Positions 55,980-63,879 of a stretch of 64,000 bases of DNA are shown here, piece after piece. The position numbers and the translations under genes are program-made. This DNA comes from Salinibacterium sp. Lineage in GTDB: Bacteria; Actinomycetota; Actinomycetes; Actinomycetales; Microbacteriaceae. A model generated the notes under the pieces. That model was not told where the DNA came from, made no database searches, and worked only from the letters and a program-made list of their open reading frames with translations. The DNA is taken from NCBI GenBank assembly GCA_004297555.1, contig SCSV01000286.1, forward strand, positions 44,178-108,177, in the 5' to 3' direction. Position 1 is the stretch's first letter. The number at the start of each line of letters is the position of its first letter.

Positions 55980-56587
55980 ACCAAGCCGCCCGCAGATACC
56001 GTCGATTGACGGAAGCTGGCATCTGTCCGAGTTGTGCTAAGGCCAAAGCACAACCAGGGAAGACGTGCTGCGAATCTTGCATCAATCGTATCAACAAGCG
56101 ACAAAACACCGCACGGGCAAAAAGGGTCCACGCGGGTCGTTGCGTATCGTGCTTTCGCCCCGCAATTCCCGGCTACATGATGTGCCGAAAACATCGCCCG
56201 TTGGCTAAGTCCTACTCACGAAACTATTACCATCGCAGTACTCCGCGTATCGTTCTTCAGTCCCTGCTTCGAGCTGCACGTGGGCGCGCCAAGAAAAAAG
56301 GTCTGAAGTTTGAAATATCCATCGCCGATTTCCCCACCTTCCCGGTGGTGTGTTCCGTGCTGGGAATAGAAATCAGATATGCCCGTCCGGGAGTTCAGGG
56401 TCCTCACAACAATAGCCCCTCCATCGACCGTATCGACAACTCTAAAGGGTACATCGGAGGGAACGTCCGAGTAATTTCGTACCGAGCCAATCGCCTCCGA
56501 AGTGATGCCACACTCGAGGAACTTCGAGCAATCACCCAGGATGCAGAAAAACTCACACGGAGGACCAACGAGTGCGCTCGGAAGTGA
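55976..56587 (+). CDS. HNH-type homing endonuclease with zinc ribbons
   Basis: 203 aa, ATGA overlap with the thioredoxin gene. Three Cys clusters in the first 80 residues (CPSC, CCESC, CVSCF, with CRKHR) precede the core (SLLRAARGRAKKKGLKFEIS, CSVLGIEI, NSPSIDRIDNSKGYIGGNVR). Codon use is clearly less GC-rich than its neighbours. It has inserted between two small genes. Confidence 0.85.
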   Translation: MNQAARRYRRLTEAGICPSCAKAKAQPGKTCCESCINRINKRQNTARAKRVHAGRCVSCFRPAIPGYMMCRKHRPLAKSYSRNYYHRSTPRIVLQSLLRAARGRAKKKGLKFEISIADFPTFPVVCSVLGIEIRYARPGVQGPHNNSPSIDRIDNSKGYIGGNVRVISYRANRLRSDATLEELRAITQDAEKLTRRTNECARK

Positions 56588-56787
56588 GGCGGAGAAAGCC
56601 GAAGATGCCACACGCGCAGCTGGCGCGCGTTCGACGCGAGAAGCGCATCGCGCGCCTCCGCGCCAAGCTCGACAAGGTTGCCAGGGCAACCGCTCACGCC
56701 GAGCACACACCGGCCGCGGAGCAGCTCACCCGACAGGACGTGAAGTACCTCCACGACTACTTCGACGCCGGGGGGTTCGTCTGGTGA
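56584..56787 (+). CDS. Small basic helical protein
   Basis: 67 aa from GTG 56584 (GTGA overlap; GTG 56572 possible). Arg/Lys-rich helix (RVRREKRIARLRAKLDKVAR) with a polar C-terminus ending GGFVW. Nucleic-acid binding is plausible. Confidence 0.5.
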   Translation: MRRRKPKMPHAQLARVRREKRIARLRAKLDKVARATAHAEHTPAAEQLTRQDVKYLHDYFDAGGFVW

Positions 56788-57080
56788 GTGCACCCAAGCG
56801 CAAGCGCGCCAAGCGCAAACCGCGCGCCCCAAAGATGCTGGCGAGCGCACGCGCTGCTGCCGAAGCCGGTACGGTGTTCACCAATCCGTTCACTGAAGCT
56901 GTGTTCGGCGAAGAGCCACAATTCGACGGCTCAAAGCATCCTCAGCACCAGCCCCAGTCCCGATGCGAACAAGCCGAACGAGAAGCGCGAATCGCGGCCA
57001 TCCCATTCATACCGAGAGACATCGACTACCGCGACGCCGCACGACGCGACCCGGTCGCCAACTTCTTCTACGGGAAGTGA
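56784..57080 (+). CDS. Hypothetical protein with Lys-rich N-terminus
   Basis: 98 aa from GTG 56784 (GTGA overlap). SAPKRKRAKRKPRAPK opens the protein; the rest is polar with one Cys. No family recognised. Confidence 0.5.
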   Translation: MSAPKRKRAKRKPRAPKMLASARAAAEAGTVFTNPFTEAVFGEEPQFDGSKHPQHQPQSRCEQAEREARIAAIPFIPRDIDYRDAARRDPVANFFYGK

Positions 57081-57098
57081 TGGTAGTAGACTGGTCCA

Positions 57099-57341
57099 AT
57101 GCGACCTGCACTCGCGCTGCTCCTGATGCTCGGCTGTGCCACGGTGCGCTCGACATACGAAGAGTCGAGTGAGTGCCCGGTCGTGATGACCGAGGAGCAG
57201 CACGCGAGTGGCGTCGTGCGCTGCCGAGCACTCTGCTCTTCATATGCACGGGACTTCTCGTCGTACGACACCGACTGCAAATGCCGCTGCCGGCCGGCGG
57301 GGCGAAGAGCGCAGGCTACCGCGCCGTCGAACCAGCTCTAG
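57099..57341 (+). CDS. Small lipoprotein
   Basis: 80 aa. MRPALALLLMLGC is a short lipoprotein signal with lipobox LMLGC. The mature part is Cys-rich (ECPVV, CRALC, CKCRC) and polar. It could be an outer-membrane spanin-like or surface-exclusion lipoprotein. No specific family seen. Confidence 0.6.
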   Translation: MRPALALLLMLGCATVRSTYEESSECPVVMTEEQHASGVVRCRALCSSYARDFSSYDTDCKCRCRPAGRRAQATAPSNQL

Positions 57342-57504
57342 TTGAGTTCCGATTCGACCATCGAGTGCATCACGAAGGCGAAGAGGTCTGCTCGAATCGT
57401 CTCGGCGCCGACCACCTGGATTGCCAAGCTCAGCCTCCTTTAGATGAAGACGTTACCAGAGGGTAGCATCAAAGTGTACACTGTAAAATTGGGCAGCGCG
57501 GCCT
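57342..57504. other. Convergent intergenic gap
   Basis: 163 bp without a supported gene. It contains AGTGTACACT (about 57472-57481), a 10-bp palindrome, and GGCCTCTAAGGCC just at the end of the minus gene, a possible weak hairpin. No clear T-tract terminator. Confidence 0.4.
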
Positions 57505-57825
57505 CTAAGGCCACGTCCACATGCAGTCCTTCGCGAGCCCGTTCATGCACTGTGTGCAGTCTTTGGTGACGGCGGTGAGCGGAGTGCACTGCGTGGCTTG
57601 ACCAAGGTCACGCACTCCTGCGTCACGTGCCAACTTCACGTTGCCGTAAACCAAAAACTTCGGGGCCTCAGCGCTCTGGAAGTCGCGCCGTAGGTCTACC
57701 GCGTGGGTGAAGGGCTTCGCGGGCGCCGCGTCGGCACGACCCAACAAAGCGCCAACAGCTTCGCGCCCACCGACTCCAACCGACGCGCCTGCAAGAAGAA
57801 GTGCTGCTACCTGGGCCTTGCTCAT
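57505..57825 (-). CDS. Secreted or periplasmic small protein
   Basis: 106 aa, GAGG 7 nt before ATG 57825. A signal-like N-terminus (AQVAALLLAGASVGVGG) and C-terminal Cys set (QCTPLTAVTKDCTQCMNG, CMWTWP). No family recognised. It starts only 17 nt from the divergent methyltransferase-like gene. Confidence 0.55.
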   Translation of the reverse strand: MSKAQVAALLLAGASVGVGGREAVGALLGRADAAPAKPFTHAVDLRRDFQSAEAPKFLVYGNVKLARDAGVRDLGQATQCTPLTAVTKDCTQCMNGLAKDCMWTWP

Positions 57826-57842
57826 GGTAAAACCTCGCTTTC

Positions 57843-58595
57843 ATGCGGACTATACAAGGGCTGGGGATTCTTGCCATTGTTGCCTTTGCTTACTGGGCAG
57901 GCAGCATTGATGGGAGACGCGCTGCCTTTACCCCAACCATCGTGGTGGACCCAACTACCGGGACGAAGTCACTCAAGGTTGGCCCGGTTGGGGTGCAGAC
58001 GGTGAGCAAACGAGACGGTGGTTCCACCGGGCTCTACTACGACTGGGCTGGGCTGGTGCACGTGTTCAACCCTGGAGCCACATCCGTGCTGATGTTGGGG
58101 CTCGGAGGTGGCGAGATGCTTCGCGTGTTGCGTGCGCGCAACCCGACCATCGCGCTCACCGCGGTGGAAATCGACGACCGCGTGGTGAGCGCGGCACTTC
58201 GGAACTTCCAGGAGAACGTGAGAGACGTCACCATCGTCACCGCCGACGCTGCACGGTACATGAGCCAACAGTGTCCCGGTGCGCGCTTCGACGCCATCAT
58301 CGTGGACATCTTCGAGGGCAGCGAGCTGCCAGAGCACTTTCAATCAAGCGCGTTCTTCAAGGACGTCGAGCGGTGTTTGCTGCCGCGCGGCATGGTCATC
58401 ATGAACGCGCGGGACAGGGGGCTGGCGCGTGAGATTGCGCCTGCGATGCACGACGCAGGGTTCGAAGACGTGATGGCGTTCCCGGTGGTCGGAACGCCGT
58501 CCGTGATGCTCTGGGCAGTGCGGAAGGATGACTGGGGCGAAGTGGACGTGCCGAAGGAGCTGGAGCCCGGGTTCTACGCGACGTGGAGCTTGTGA
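57843..58595 (+). CDS. Membrane-anchored spermidine-synthase-like methyltransferase-fold protein
   Basis: 250 aa. An N-terminal membrane helix (LGILAIVAFAYWAGSI) is followed by a SAM-fold domain: VLMLGLGGGEMLRVL, the acidic VEIDDRV, a central DAIIVDIFEGSELPEHF. These match spermidine synthase-like proteins, some of which are methyltransferases or polyamine transferases. The substrate is unknown. The start is nearly leaderless relative to the divergent gene. Confidence 0.78.
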   Translation: MRTIQGLGILAIVAFAYWAGSIDGRRAAFTPTIVVDPTTGTKSLKVGPVGVQTVSKRDGGSTGLYYDWAGLVHVFNPGATSVLMLGLGGGEMLRVLRARNPTIALTAVEIDDRVVSAALRNFQENVRDVTIVTADAARYMSQQCPGARFDAIIVDIFEGSELPEHFQSSAFFKDVERCLLPRGMVIMNARDRGLAREIAPAMHDAGFEDVMAFPVVGTPSVMLWAVRKDDWGEVDVPKELEPGFYATWSL

Positions 58596-58639
58596 ATTTA
58601 CCGGTAGCCCTTATAGTCTAAAGGGCCGGAGGACGGACT

Positions 58640-58894
58640 ATGACGAAACTGCTGCTGCTGTGTACCTGTGTTGTGCTTTCTGCGTGTGGGGGTAGTAATG
58701 AGGGAAGCTGCGTTTGTGCCTGCACGCGCCTCTCCGAACCAACCTCCGGTTGCGTGTTGTGGTACTGCGACGGAGTTCCTCCCACCTGCGAAGAGCTGGT
58801 GAGGGTCAACCCACGATGTGGACAGGAGAGGTGCTCATCGGGCATGGACAACGAAAGACCCGTAGAGCCTCTTACGGCGTCGTCACGTCAATGA
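58640..58894 (+). CDS. Small lipoprotein
   Basis: 84 aa, CCGGAGGACGGACT before ATG 58640. Clear lipoprotein signal (LLLLCTCVVLSACGGS, lipobox LSAC). The mature part is Cys-rich (SCVCACTRL, CVLWYCDG, CEELV). TTATAGT about 30 nt upstream may be a -10. Convergent with the spike gene; 3' ends overlap by 23 nt. Confidence 0.68.
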   Translation: MTKLLLLCTCVVLSACGGSNEGSCVCACTRLSEPTSGCVLWYCDGVPPTCEELVRVNPRCGQERCSSGMDNERPVEPLTASSRQ

Positions 58895-60098
58895 AGTAGT
58901 CGTTGGTGTTGGCAGGGTCAGCTGAAGAACCACCACAGAAACTGACCTTCACCACATCGGTAGACTCACAAAACGCCATGAGCTGCCCAGTGTCCCAGGC
59001 CGCATCATCCTGCTGAGGCGTAATCTCGACATGCTGACCGACTGAGCATGTCACAGTTGCAGTAGCCACCGCACATCCAAACGTTGCTCCGGCTGCGCCA
59101 ATCGTGAGGTTTTGCACATCGGTTCGAGCGCCGAGTCCAGAGCCCCACGCTGTAGCTGCGGAGGCACCACCACTGCGCAGTACTTGACCTGCAGTACCAG
59201 CCGCTCCATTTATCACTACTCCAGGGTTTGCATTGATAGCAAACATCGCCGTTCCAACCGAGTTGTTTACTTCAACCAAAAGGTCAGACCCCGCTTCGGC
59301 GGCAATAATCGGTTGCAGAGTAATAGGCGCAACCGTGGAGGACACAGTTGCCGCGTTCGTGCTGCTGTAGATGGTAAAGGTCGCCGTGGTAAAACTCCCA
59401 ACAATACTGGTTCCATCCAGTACAACGTTGCCCTGCTCATCAATTGTAAACAGGCTCGCCCCAGCTGAGTTATTCACCTCCAGCACCAAGTCACCAGCCG
59501 TGAGGTCAACGGTCGGCGCGATGGTGATGGCCGCGACGGTGGTACTCGTCGTGGCATCGTTGGTCGCGCTGGTGATGTTGAAGGTCTGAGTGGCGAGGGT
59601 GGACGCGAGGTCTCCTCCTCCCAGCGAGATATCTCCAGACGACCCAGTTGCCGTCAACGCTCCCGTTGCTGTGAGCGGCCCAGCGAACGTCACCGTTGTC
59701 CCATCGCTGCTCGCGTAGTCCGAAGCACCCGCGCCGAAGTCGATGCGCGCGCCGTTGGTGATGACAGCGAACGCGTTCGAACCGCTCGCGATGATGCTGG
59801 AGTACGTGGCGTCGGTGTAGAACCCCAATGTGGACCTGAGTTGAGCACCGGTAAAATAGATGAAGTTGTTGTCCTGGGCCGAAGTGATGGCGCCAGTTAT
59901 TGAGGTCGTTGAGCTATCGAACACGATGCGCTCCACTGTGAGGTCGCCATCGTTTGCAAGAGTGAGGTTCGCACCGCTTGCAGTGAAGTACCGACGGAAC
60001 AGGTCGCTGCGCGAAATCTCCGGGTCCGAGGAGTAGGCCACCCCGGCCGCGAAAATCGCCGACATCAGCCACGGCGCCCAGGTACGAAGCGCTCGCAT
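58872..60098 (-). CDS. Spike/fibre-like surface protein
   Basis: 408 aa from ATG 60098 (TGATG overlap). A signal or anchor segment (APWLMSAIFAAGVAYS) is followed by long Ser/Thr/Gly/Ala-rich beta repeats. Two related units include DLVLEVNNSAGASLFTIDEQ and DLLVEVNNSVGTAMFAIN, typical of trimeric phage tail-fibre shafts. The C-terminus with paired Cys (TFGCAVATATVTCSVG) may be the receptor-binding head. An export signal on a phage fibre is unusual. Receptor unknown. Confidence 0.7.
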   Translation of the reverse strand: MRALRTWAPWLMSAIFAAGVAYSSDPEISRSDLFRRYFTASGANLTLANDGDLTVERIVFDSSTTSITGAITSAQDNNFIYFTGAQLRSTLGFYTDATYSSIIASGSNAFAVITNGARIDFGAGASDYASSDGTTVTFAGPLTATGALTATGSSGDISLGGGDLASTLATQTFNITSATNDATTSTTVAAITIAPTVDLTAGDLVLEVNNSAGASLFTIDEQGNVVLDGTSIVGSFTTATFTIYSSTNAATVSSTVAPITLQPIIAAEAGSDLLVEVNNSVGTAMFAINANPGVVINGAAGTAGQVLRSGGASAATAWGSGLGARTDVQNLTIGAAGATFGCAVATATVTCSVGQHVEITPQQDDAAWDTGQLMAFCESTDVVKVSFCGGSSADPANTNDYFIDVTTP

Positions 60099-60610
60099 CA
60101 CGGGCACTCCATGATGCGAAGGTCGACGGTGGTGCCGTCGGAGATACACGAGGCGTTGACGGTCCCAGCGAGGTTCACCTTGATGCAGTCCAGCTCCTCC
60201 AGCTCCATGCCGGTTGCCAGCACCGCAGCTGCGCCGTCGAACTCGCAGCTGATGGTCTCGCTGGCCGTGGACGCGCAGATGGTGATGGAGACTCGGTCAG
60301 CCCGCGCAGTTGACGGAACGTTTGCCGCGGTGCCTGTGATGCTCTGCTGAGTATGAGTGCACGCACCGTGCGTTCCACTCGCCGCACCCGAAGGGGTGCT
60401 CGCGCTCGAAGTGGTGATGAGGTGGCCGTTCGCGTCGGTCTTGATGGTGCGCGTCTCGGGAACGGCATCCTCCGTCTGACCGGTAATCATCACCTCTTGC
60501 TGACCGAGCAAAGTCTTGGTGACCAGTGAGAGTTCTCGCTGGGCCAGAACGCTTCCGCTCACGAGAAGCGTGGCGCAGGCCACTCCGAAAACTTTCCAGT
60601 TCGTCTTCAT
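60098..60610 (-). CDS. Exported structural-like protein
   Basis: 170 aa; start has GGAGTCCTGCACATG. A clean Sec signal peptide (KVFGVACATLLVSGSVLAQ) precedes a beta-rich domain with Cys pairs (GACTHTQQ, TICASTASETISCEFDG, DCIKVNL). Adjacent to and overlapping the spike gene, so a partner in the same surface structure is likely. Confidence 0.62.
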   Translation of the reverse strand: MKTNWKVFGVACATLLVSGSVLAQRELSLVTKTLLGQQEVMITGQTEDAVPETRTIKTDANGHLITTSSASTPSGAASGTHGACTHTQQSITGTAANVPSTARADRVSITICASTASETISCEFDGAAAVLATGMELEELDCIKVNLAGTVNASCISDGTTVDLRIMECP

Positions 60611-60623
60611 GTGCAGGACTCCT

Positions 60624-60986
60624 TCACTTGCTGCTACTGCCGAGCCAGACTCCGGCGTTGTGCGCCACGTGCGACGCCACCGCACCGAGCAATCCGTGCT
60701 GGTCGAAAGCCTTGGAGTAGACGAATCCGCCGACGGCAGCGTCCACCTCGAGTCCGGGATGGGCGAGGCCGAAGAGCGCTGCTTGCGCGAGTCGTGCAGC
60801 GGCCGGGTTCACCCCGAGCATGCGCTGTCCGAGGCCGCGTTCCATCACCACCCGGTACTCCAGCTCCTCGGCGAGTTCCGGGAGCCCGAAGCCGCCGAGG
60901 AAGTGAGAGCCGGGCGCTCGATGCGCACCGAGCACGGACGCTTTCGCAAAGCCCCAGGCCATGCACGCCAAGACGTACCAGAGCAT
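60624..60986 (-). CDS. CPBP-type intramembrane metalloprotease-like protein
   Basis: 120 aa from ATG 60986 (TTG 61031 would add 15 residues). The three CPBP/CAAX-protease motifs appear in order: EELEYR (40-45, EExxxR), LFGLAH (Phe72 to His76, FxxxH) and HVAHN (106-110, HxxxN). Hydrophobic segments surround them. It is short for the family (usually over 200 aa), so fewer helices are present. It may process the exported spike proteins or act in defence. Confidence 0.65.
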   Translation of the reverse strand: MLWYVLACMAWGFAKASVLGAHRAPGSHFLGGFGLPELAEELEYRVVMERGLGQRMLGVNPAAARLAQAALFGLAHPGLEVDAAVGGFVYSKAFDQHGLLGAVASHVAHNAGVWLGSSSK

Positions 60987-61002
60987 GTGGAAAGGGTACC
61001 CC

Positions 61003-61016
61003 CATCTACATAGATG
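61003..61016. repeat. Palindrome CATCTA-CA-TAGATG over a start codon
   Basis: 14-bp perfect palindrome that ends with the ATG of the homing endonuclease gene at 61014. Possibly an autoregulatory operator or a hairpin limiting translation. Confidence 0.4.
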
Positions 61017-61721
61017 GCGAAGAAATCCCAACCTGATATACGCATGTGCATGGTCGGGAGACGCTTCGGAAAGTTAGTAGTCGTGGAGCTGTTCGACACT
61101 GTCCGCTACGGGAAGCGGAAAAAACCATTCAAGCGCTGGCGGTGTCGATGTGATTGTGGGGCCGAACGCAACGTCCTCCAACCTCATTTGACTCGAGGTC
61201 GTCAAGTTTCATGTGGCTGTTCCAAGTTGGCGGACCGTTCTGCCCCGCCCCCAACGGCAGTCCTCGGCGCTCGCTGGATTCCGTTGGGGAACGGTAAGTT
61301 CACCCTCGTTGACGAAGCTGACTTCGAAAAGCTTTCACGTCATCCATGGTCGCTCGACTCCGTCGGCTACGCAGGACGTCGTGTCGACAACCGACTGGTC
61401 AGGCTTCACCGATTTCTTCTTCCTGGGGTGCCTCTCGTCGACCACAGGAACAGGAATCGACTAGACAACCGCCGCGATAACCTACGGGCTGTCACACTTC
61501 AACAAAGCGTGATGAACACCGGACTGCAGAAGGACAATCGCAGTGGGTACCGAGGCGTTAGTTTCTACCCACCAACGAAGAAGTGGCGTGCGCGACTTGC
61601 ACGAAAGTTCCTCGGCTACTTCACGACACCAGAAGATGCCGCACATGCATGGGACGAAGCAGCTCTACGTGCGTTTGGCGCGTTTGTTCGTCTCAACTTT
61701 CCCAAAAGGAGGGAGCGGTAG
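61014..61721 (+). CDS. HNH-AP2 homing endonuclease
   Basis: 235 aa. N-terminal ribbon (GRRFGKLVVVE, CRCDCG, VSCGC), an HNH-like centre (VRLHRFLL, LVDHRNRNRLDNRRDNLR, SVMNTG) and a C-terminal AP2 domain (SGYRGVSFYPPTKKWRARL, DAAHAWDEAALRAFG, LNFP). Lower GC than neighbours. It lies on the plus strand inside a minus-strand region and overlaps the tail of the next gene, evidently a mobile insertion. Confidence 0.92.
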   Translation: MAKKSQPDIRMCMVGRRFGKLVVVELFDTVRYGKRKKPFKRWRCRCDCGAERNVLQPHLTRGRQVSCGCSKLADRSAPPPTAVLGARWIPLGNGKFTLVDEADFEKLSRHPWSLDSVGYAGRRVDNRLVRLHRFLLPGVPLVDHRNRNRLDNRRDNLRAVTLQQSVMNTGLQKDNRSGYRGVSFYPPTKKWRARLARKFLGYFTTPEDAAHAWDEAALRAFGAFVRLNFPKRRER

Positions 61722-62093
61722 CTCAGTTGGGGCTGTGAGCTTCGTGTGGATGGCGAGCAACAACATTGACGCACCGGGGGTCGATAGAACGTGGAGAAGA
61801 ACCCACGCCCAGTGGGCGTCACTCATCCAACTAAGTCCGAACGCCAACATCAGAGAAACCCAAACCGACATGCAAGCTTGGCAGCTGAGCGGCTTGCGCT
61901 CCAATGTTCGCTTCGACCACGGCAGCGCACGGATGATGAGCACCAGGGCGAGCACCGCGAACGGCAGAATCACCATCAGGTAGGGCTGCAGCTGCAGCTG
62001 CTGCGGTTGCGGTTGCGGGGCCTGTTGCACCTCGGCATTCTGTGCTTGGGGCAACGGCGTGCTCACGTTCACTTCTGCGCCTGCGTCGTTCAT
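61665..62093 (-). CDS. Membrane protein with Gln/Pro-rich N-terminus
   Basis: 142 aa from ATG 62093 (ATGA overlap). About 35 Gln/Pro/Ala-rich residues (QQAPQPQPQQLQLQP) are followed by membrane helices (YLMVILPFAVLALVLIIRAL, VWVSLMLAFGLSW, WAWVLLHVLSTPGASMLLLA). The last 20 residues overlap the homing gene and may be a replacement end. Function unknown. Confidence 0.6.
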   Translation of the reverse strand: MNDAGAEVNVSTPLPQAQNAEVQQAPQPQPQQLQLQPYLMVILPFAVLALVLIIRALPWSKRTLERKPLSCQACMSVWVSLMLAFGLSWMSDAHWAWVLLHVLSTPGASMLLLAIHTKLTAPTELPLPPFGKVETNKRAKRT

Positions 62094-62584
62094 ACGATTC
62101 CTACCTTGTCGGGCTTGAGTCCACCACGCAACACGCGCGTCCAGTCGAGAATGACGAGGCCTGGGACGTTGTTCACGTTCGGCATGCGCGCATCCCATCT
62201 CGTGAAGTCGAGGTCCGGCCAGATGACCGCACCGTCCTTCAAGAGCTGCATGGCGATGGTGAACTTGGCAAGCGCGCGCTCTTGAGGTGAGTGGGGCACG
62301 AGCCTGAAGTCGGTCATGGCGACGTTCGCCGCAGCATGGAGCTTCTCGTCTCCGGCCACGCCAACCGCGGTGACCTTCATGCCTGCTGCACGAAACAACA
62401 ACGCCTGGAGAGAGAAGTAGACGGGACTCGTTCGCACCGTCTCGTAGTCGAGCAGCAGGGACCCGTTCAGTCCGCGCTCTGCGAGCTTGCTCTCCAGCTC
62501 CGTGATGCGAGTGGCGAGTTCCCCGTTTCGAATCCGCTCAGCATGCAGGTCGTCGACCAATTTCGCGATGTACTCGTTGCTCAC
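62090..62584 (-). CDS. Hypothetical protein with N-terminal coiled coil
   Basis: 164 aa from GTG 62584 (GTGA overlap). Coil at 5-35 (LVDDLHAERIRNGELATRI), then an alpha/beta domain with AVGVAGDEKLHAAANVAM and WPDLDFTRWDARMP. It lies in the sugar/methyl cassette and may be an accessory to the methyltransferase. Confidence 0.58.
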   Translation of the reverse strand: MSNEYIAKLVDDLHAERIRNGELATRITELESKLAERGLNGSLLLDYETVRTSPVYFSLQALLFRAAGMKVTAVGVAGDEKLHAAANVAMTDFRLVPHSPQERALAKFTIAMQLLKDGAVIWPDLDFTRWDARMPNVNNVPGLVILDWTRVLRGGLKPDKVGIV

Positions 62585-63879
62585 GTCAATCGCCTCACCT
62601 GAGCATGGACCCAGGCGTTTGCCTCCTGGAGGTCCTCGTTCTCGACACGCTCGCACTTCATCAGCTCGAAGCTGCAGCCGACGATGTCGCGCACGGCCTC
62701 ACCGAGAAACGTCGCCATGCGTGCCGGCGTGAAGGCCAGGATGTGGTCCTTCTTGAGCATCAGGTCGCGACACTCCTCCGACCACCCACTCCAGTTGCCG
62801 CAGGGCGTGGTGATGAAGAGCGTGCCACCAACGCGAAGACGCAACAGACAATCCTGCACGATGGCTTGTCCGCTCTCGGGGTCGTTGTGCTCCAAGACCT
62901 CGAAGAGAGCCACGGCATCGAACGGACCTCGCTCGTAGAACTCGCGCATGGGGTGCAGGTTGAAGTTCTCCTTGCCCACCTCCAGCGCCAACCTTCTCCC
63001 CTCCGCGATGCACTTCTCACTCACCTCGAACCCGTGCCACTCGATGTCGGGGGCCCGGTTGAGAAGAGGAAAGAGCGACGTGCCGTTGATGGAACCGTAC
63101 TCGGCGACGCGCGCATAGCCGTTCTTACGGCACTCGTCGATGAGCCACTTGAGGCGCGTGGTGAGCAGCACCACGTTCGCGTAGTCCTCGTTCACGCCCT
63201 CAGCGAATGGAGAGTCTTCGGCGTAGTGCTTGCGAATGGCACCGGCGTTGATGCGTGAAGCGTCACCGCGCAGGTGACCGATTTGTGCCCTCATCAGCTC
63301 GTGGAATTCGACCATGCCTTCATGCTCCTCGAGGTCGAACGGCAAGTACTCCATCAACCGCTCCAGCCGCCACAGCTCTTCACTGAAGCTCATGTGACGG
63401 AAGAGCACCTTGAATGCCTCGAAAGCTTCGCGCGTTTCCAGCGCCGCGCGTGCCTTCAAAAAAACGTTGCGGTGCAGTGCGGTGTCGCCCATCGAGGCGA
63501 GAGCCATCGCCCGCTCGTAGTTCCCCTTCTCGAACTCGATGCAGGCTTGAGGTCTGCTGAGGACCCAGTACTGAGAAGCCGAGGCAACCATCTGCAGATT
63601 GGACGTTCCCTCCTTCACGATGCGCGGCTCGAAGCGCACCGCATCCAGCTGGTGTCCTTTTGCGTCGGAGACGTAGAACACCGGAACCGCGACCGTGGTG
63701 ATGTTGGGAGGGAGTTCATCCCAGTTCAGTGTCGTGTTCTTGAAGCCCCGCGCGATGAACTCGTGAATCGGGTGCTCCGCATCACGCGGACGCCAGTCGC
63801 TCCGCGCGTCGGTGAGGAACTTCCATCCAGGTGGGAGTGGGGGAAGAGACGGCAGATGGGCAAGAGTGTCAGGCGTCAC
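62581..63879 (-). CDS. SAM-dependent methyltransferase with N-terminal domain
   Basis: 432 aa from GTG 63879 with GAGGAGG upstream. The C-terminal 180 residues form a class I methyltransferase (VAEYGSINGTSLFPLL, WHGFEVSEKCIAEG, DAVALFEVLEHNDPES, GGTLFITTPCGNWSG). The N-terminal 230 residues are a separate unrecognised domain (helical repeat-like, about 120-200). In phage and surface-glycan loci such enzymes modify sugars. Overlaps the epimerase gene by 11 nt. Confidence 0.8.
   Translation of the reverse strand: MTPDTLAHLPSLPPLPPGWKFLTDARSDWRPRDAEHPIHEFIARGFKNTTLNWDELPPNITTVAVPVFYVSDAKGHQLDAVRFEPRIVKEGTSNLQMVASASQYWVLSRPQACIEFEKGNYERAMALASMGDTALHRNVFLKARAALETREAFEAFKVLFRHMSFSEELWRLERLMEYLPFDLEEHEGMVEFHELMRAQIGHLRGDASRINAGAIRKHYAEDSPFAEGVNEDYANVVLLTTRLKWLIDECRKNGYARVAEYGSINGTSLFPLLNRAPDIEWHGFEVSEKCIAEGRRLALEVGKENFNLHPMREFYERGPFDAVALFEVLEHNDPESGQAIVQDCLLRLRVGGTLFITTPCGNWSGWSEECRDLMLKKDHILAFTPARMATFLGEAVRDIVGCSFELMKCERVENEDLQEANAWVHAQVRRLT

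Noticed and set aside
61712..61800. tRNA-like 5' half with GGTAGCTCAGTTGG
   Set aside because: The A-box and a GCTC/GAGC D-stem are present, but no T-arm or matching acceptor strand follows, and the stretch encodes the ends of two convergent genes.
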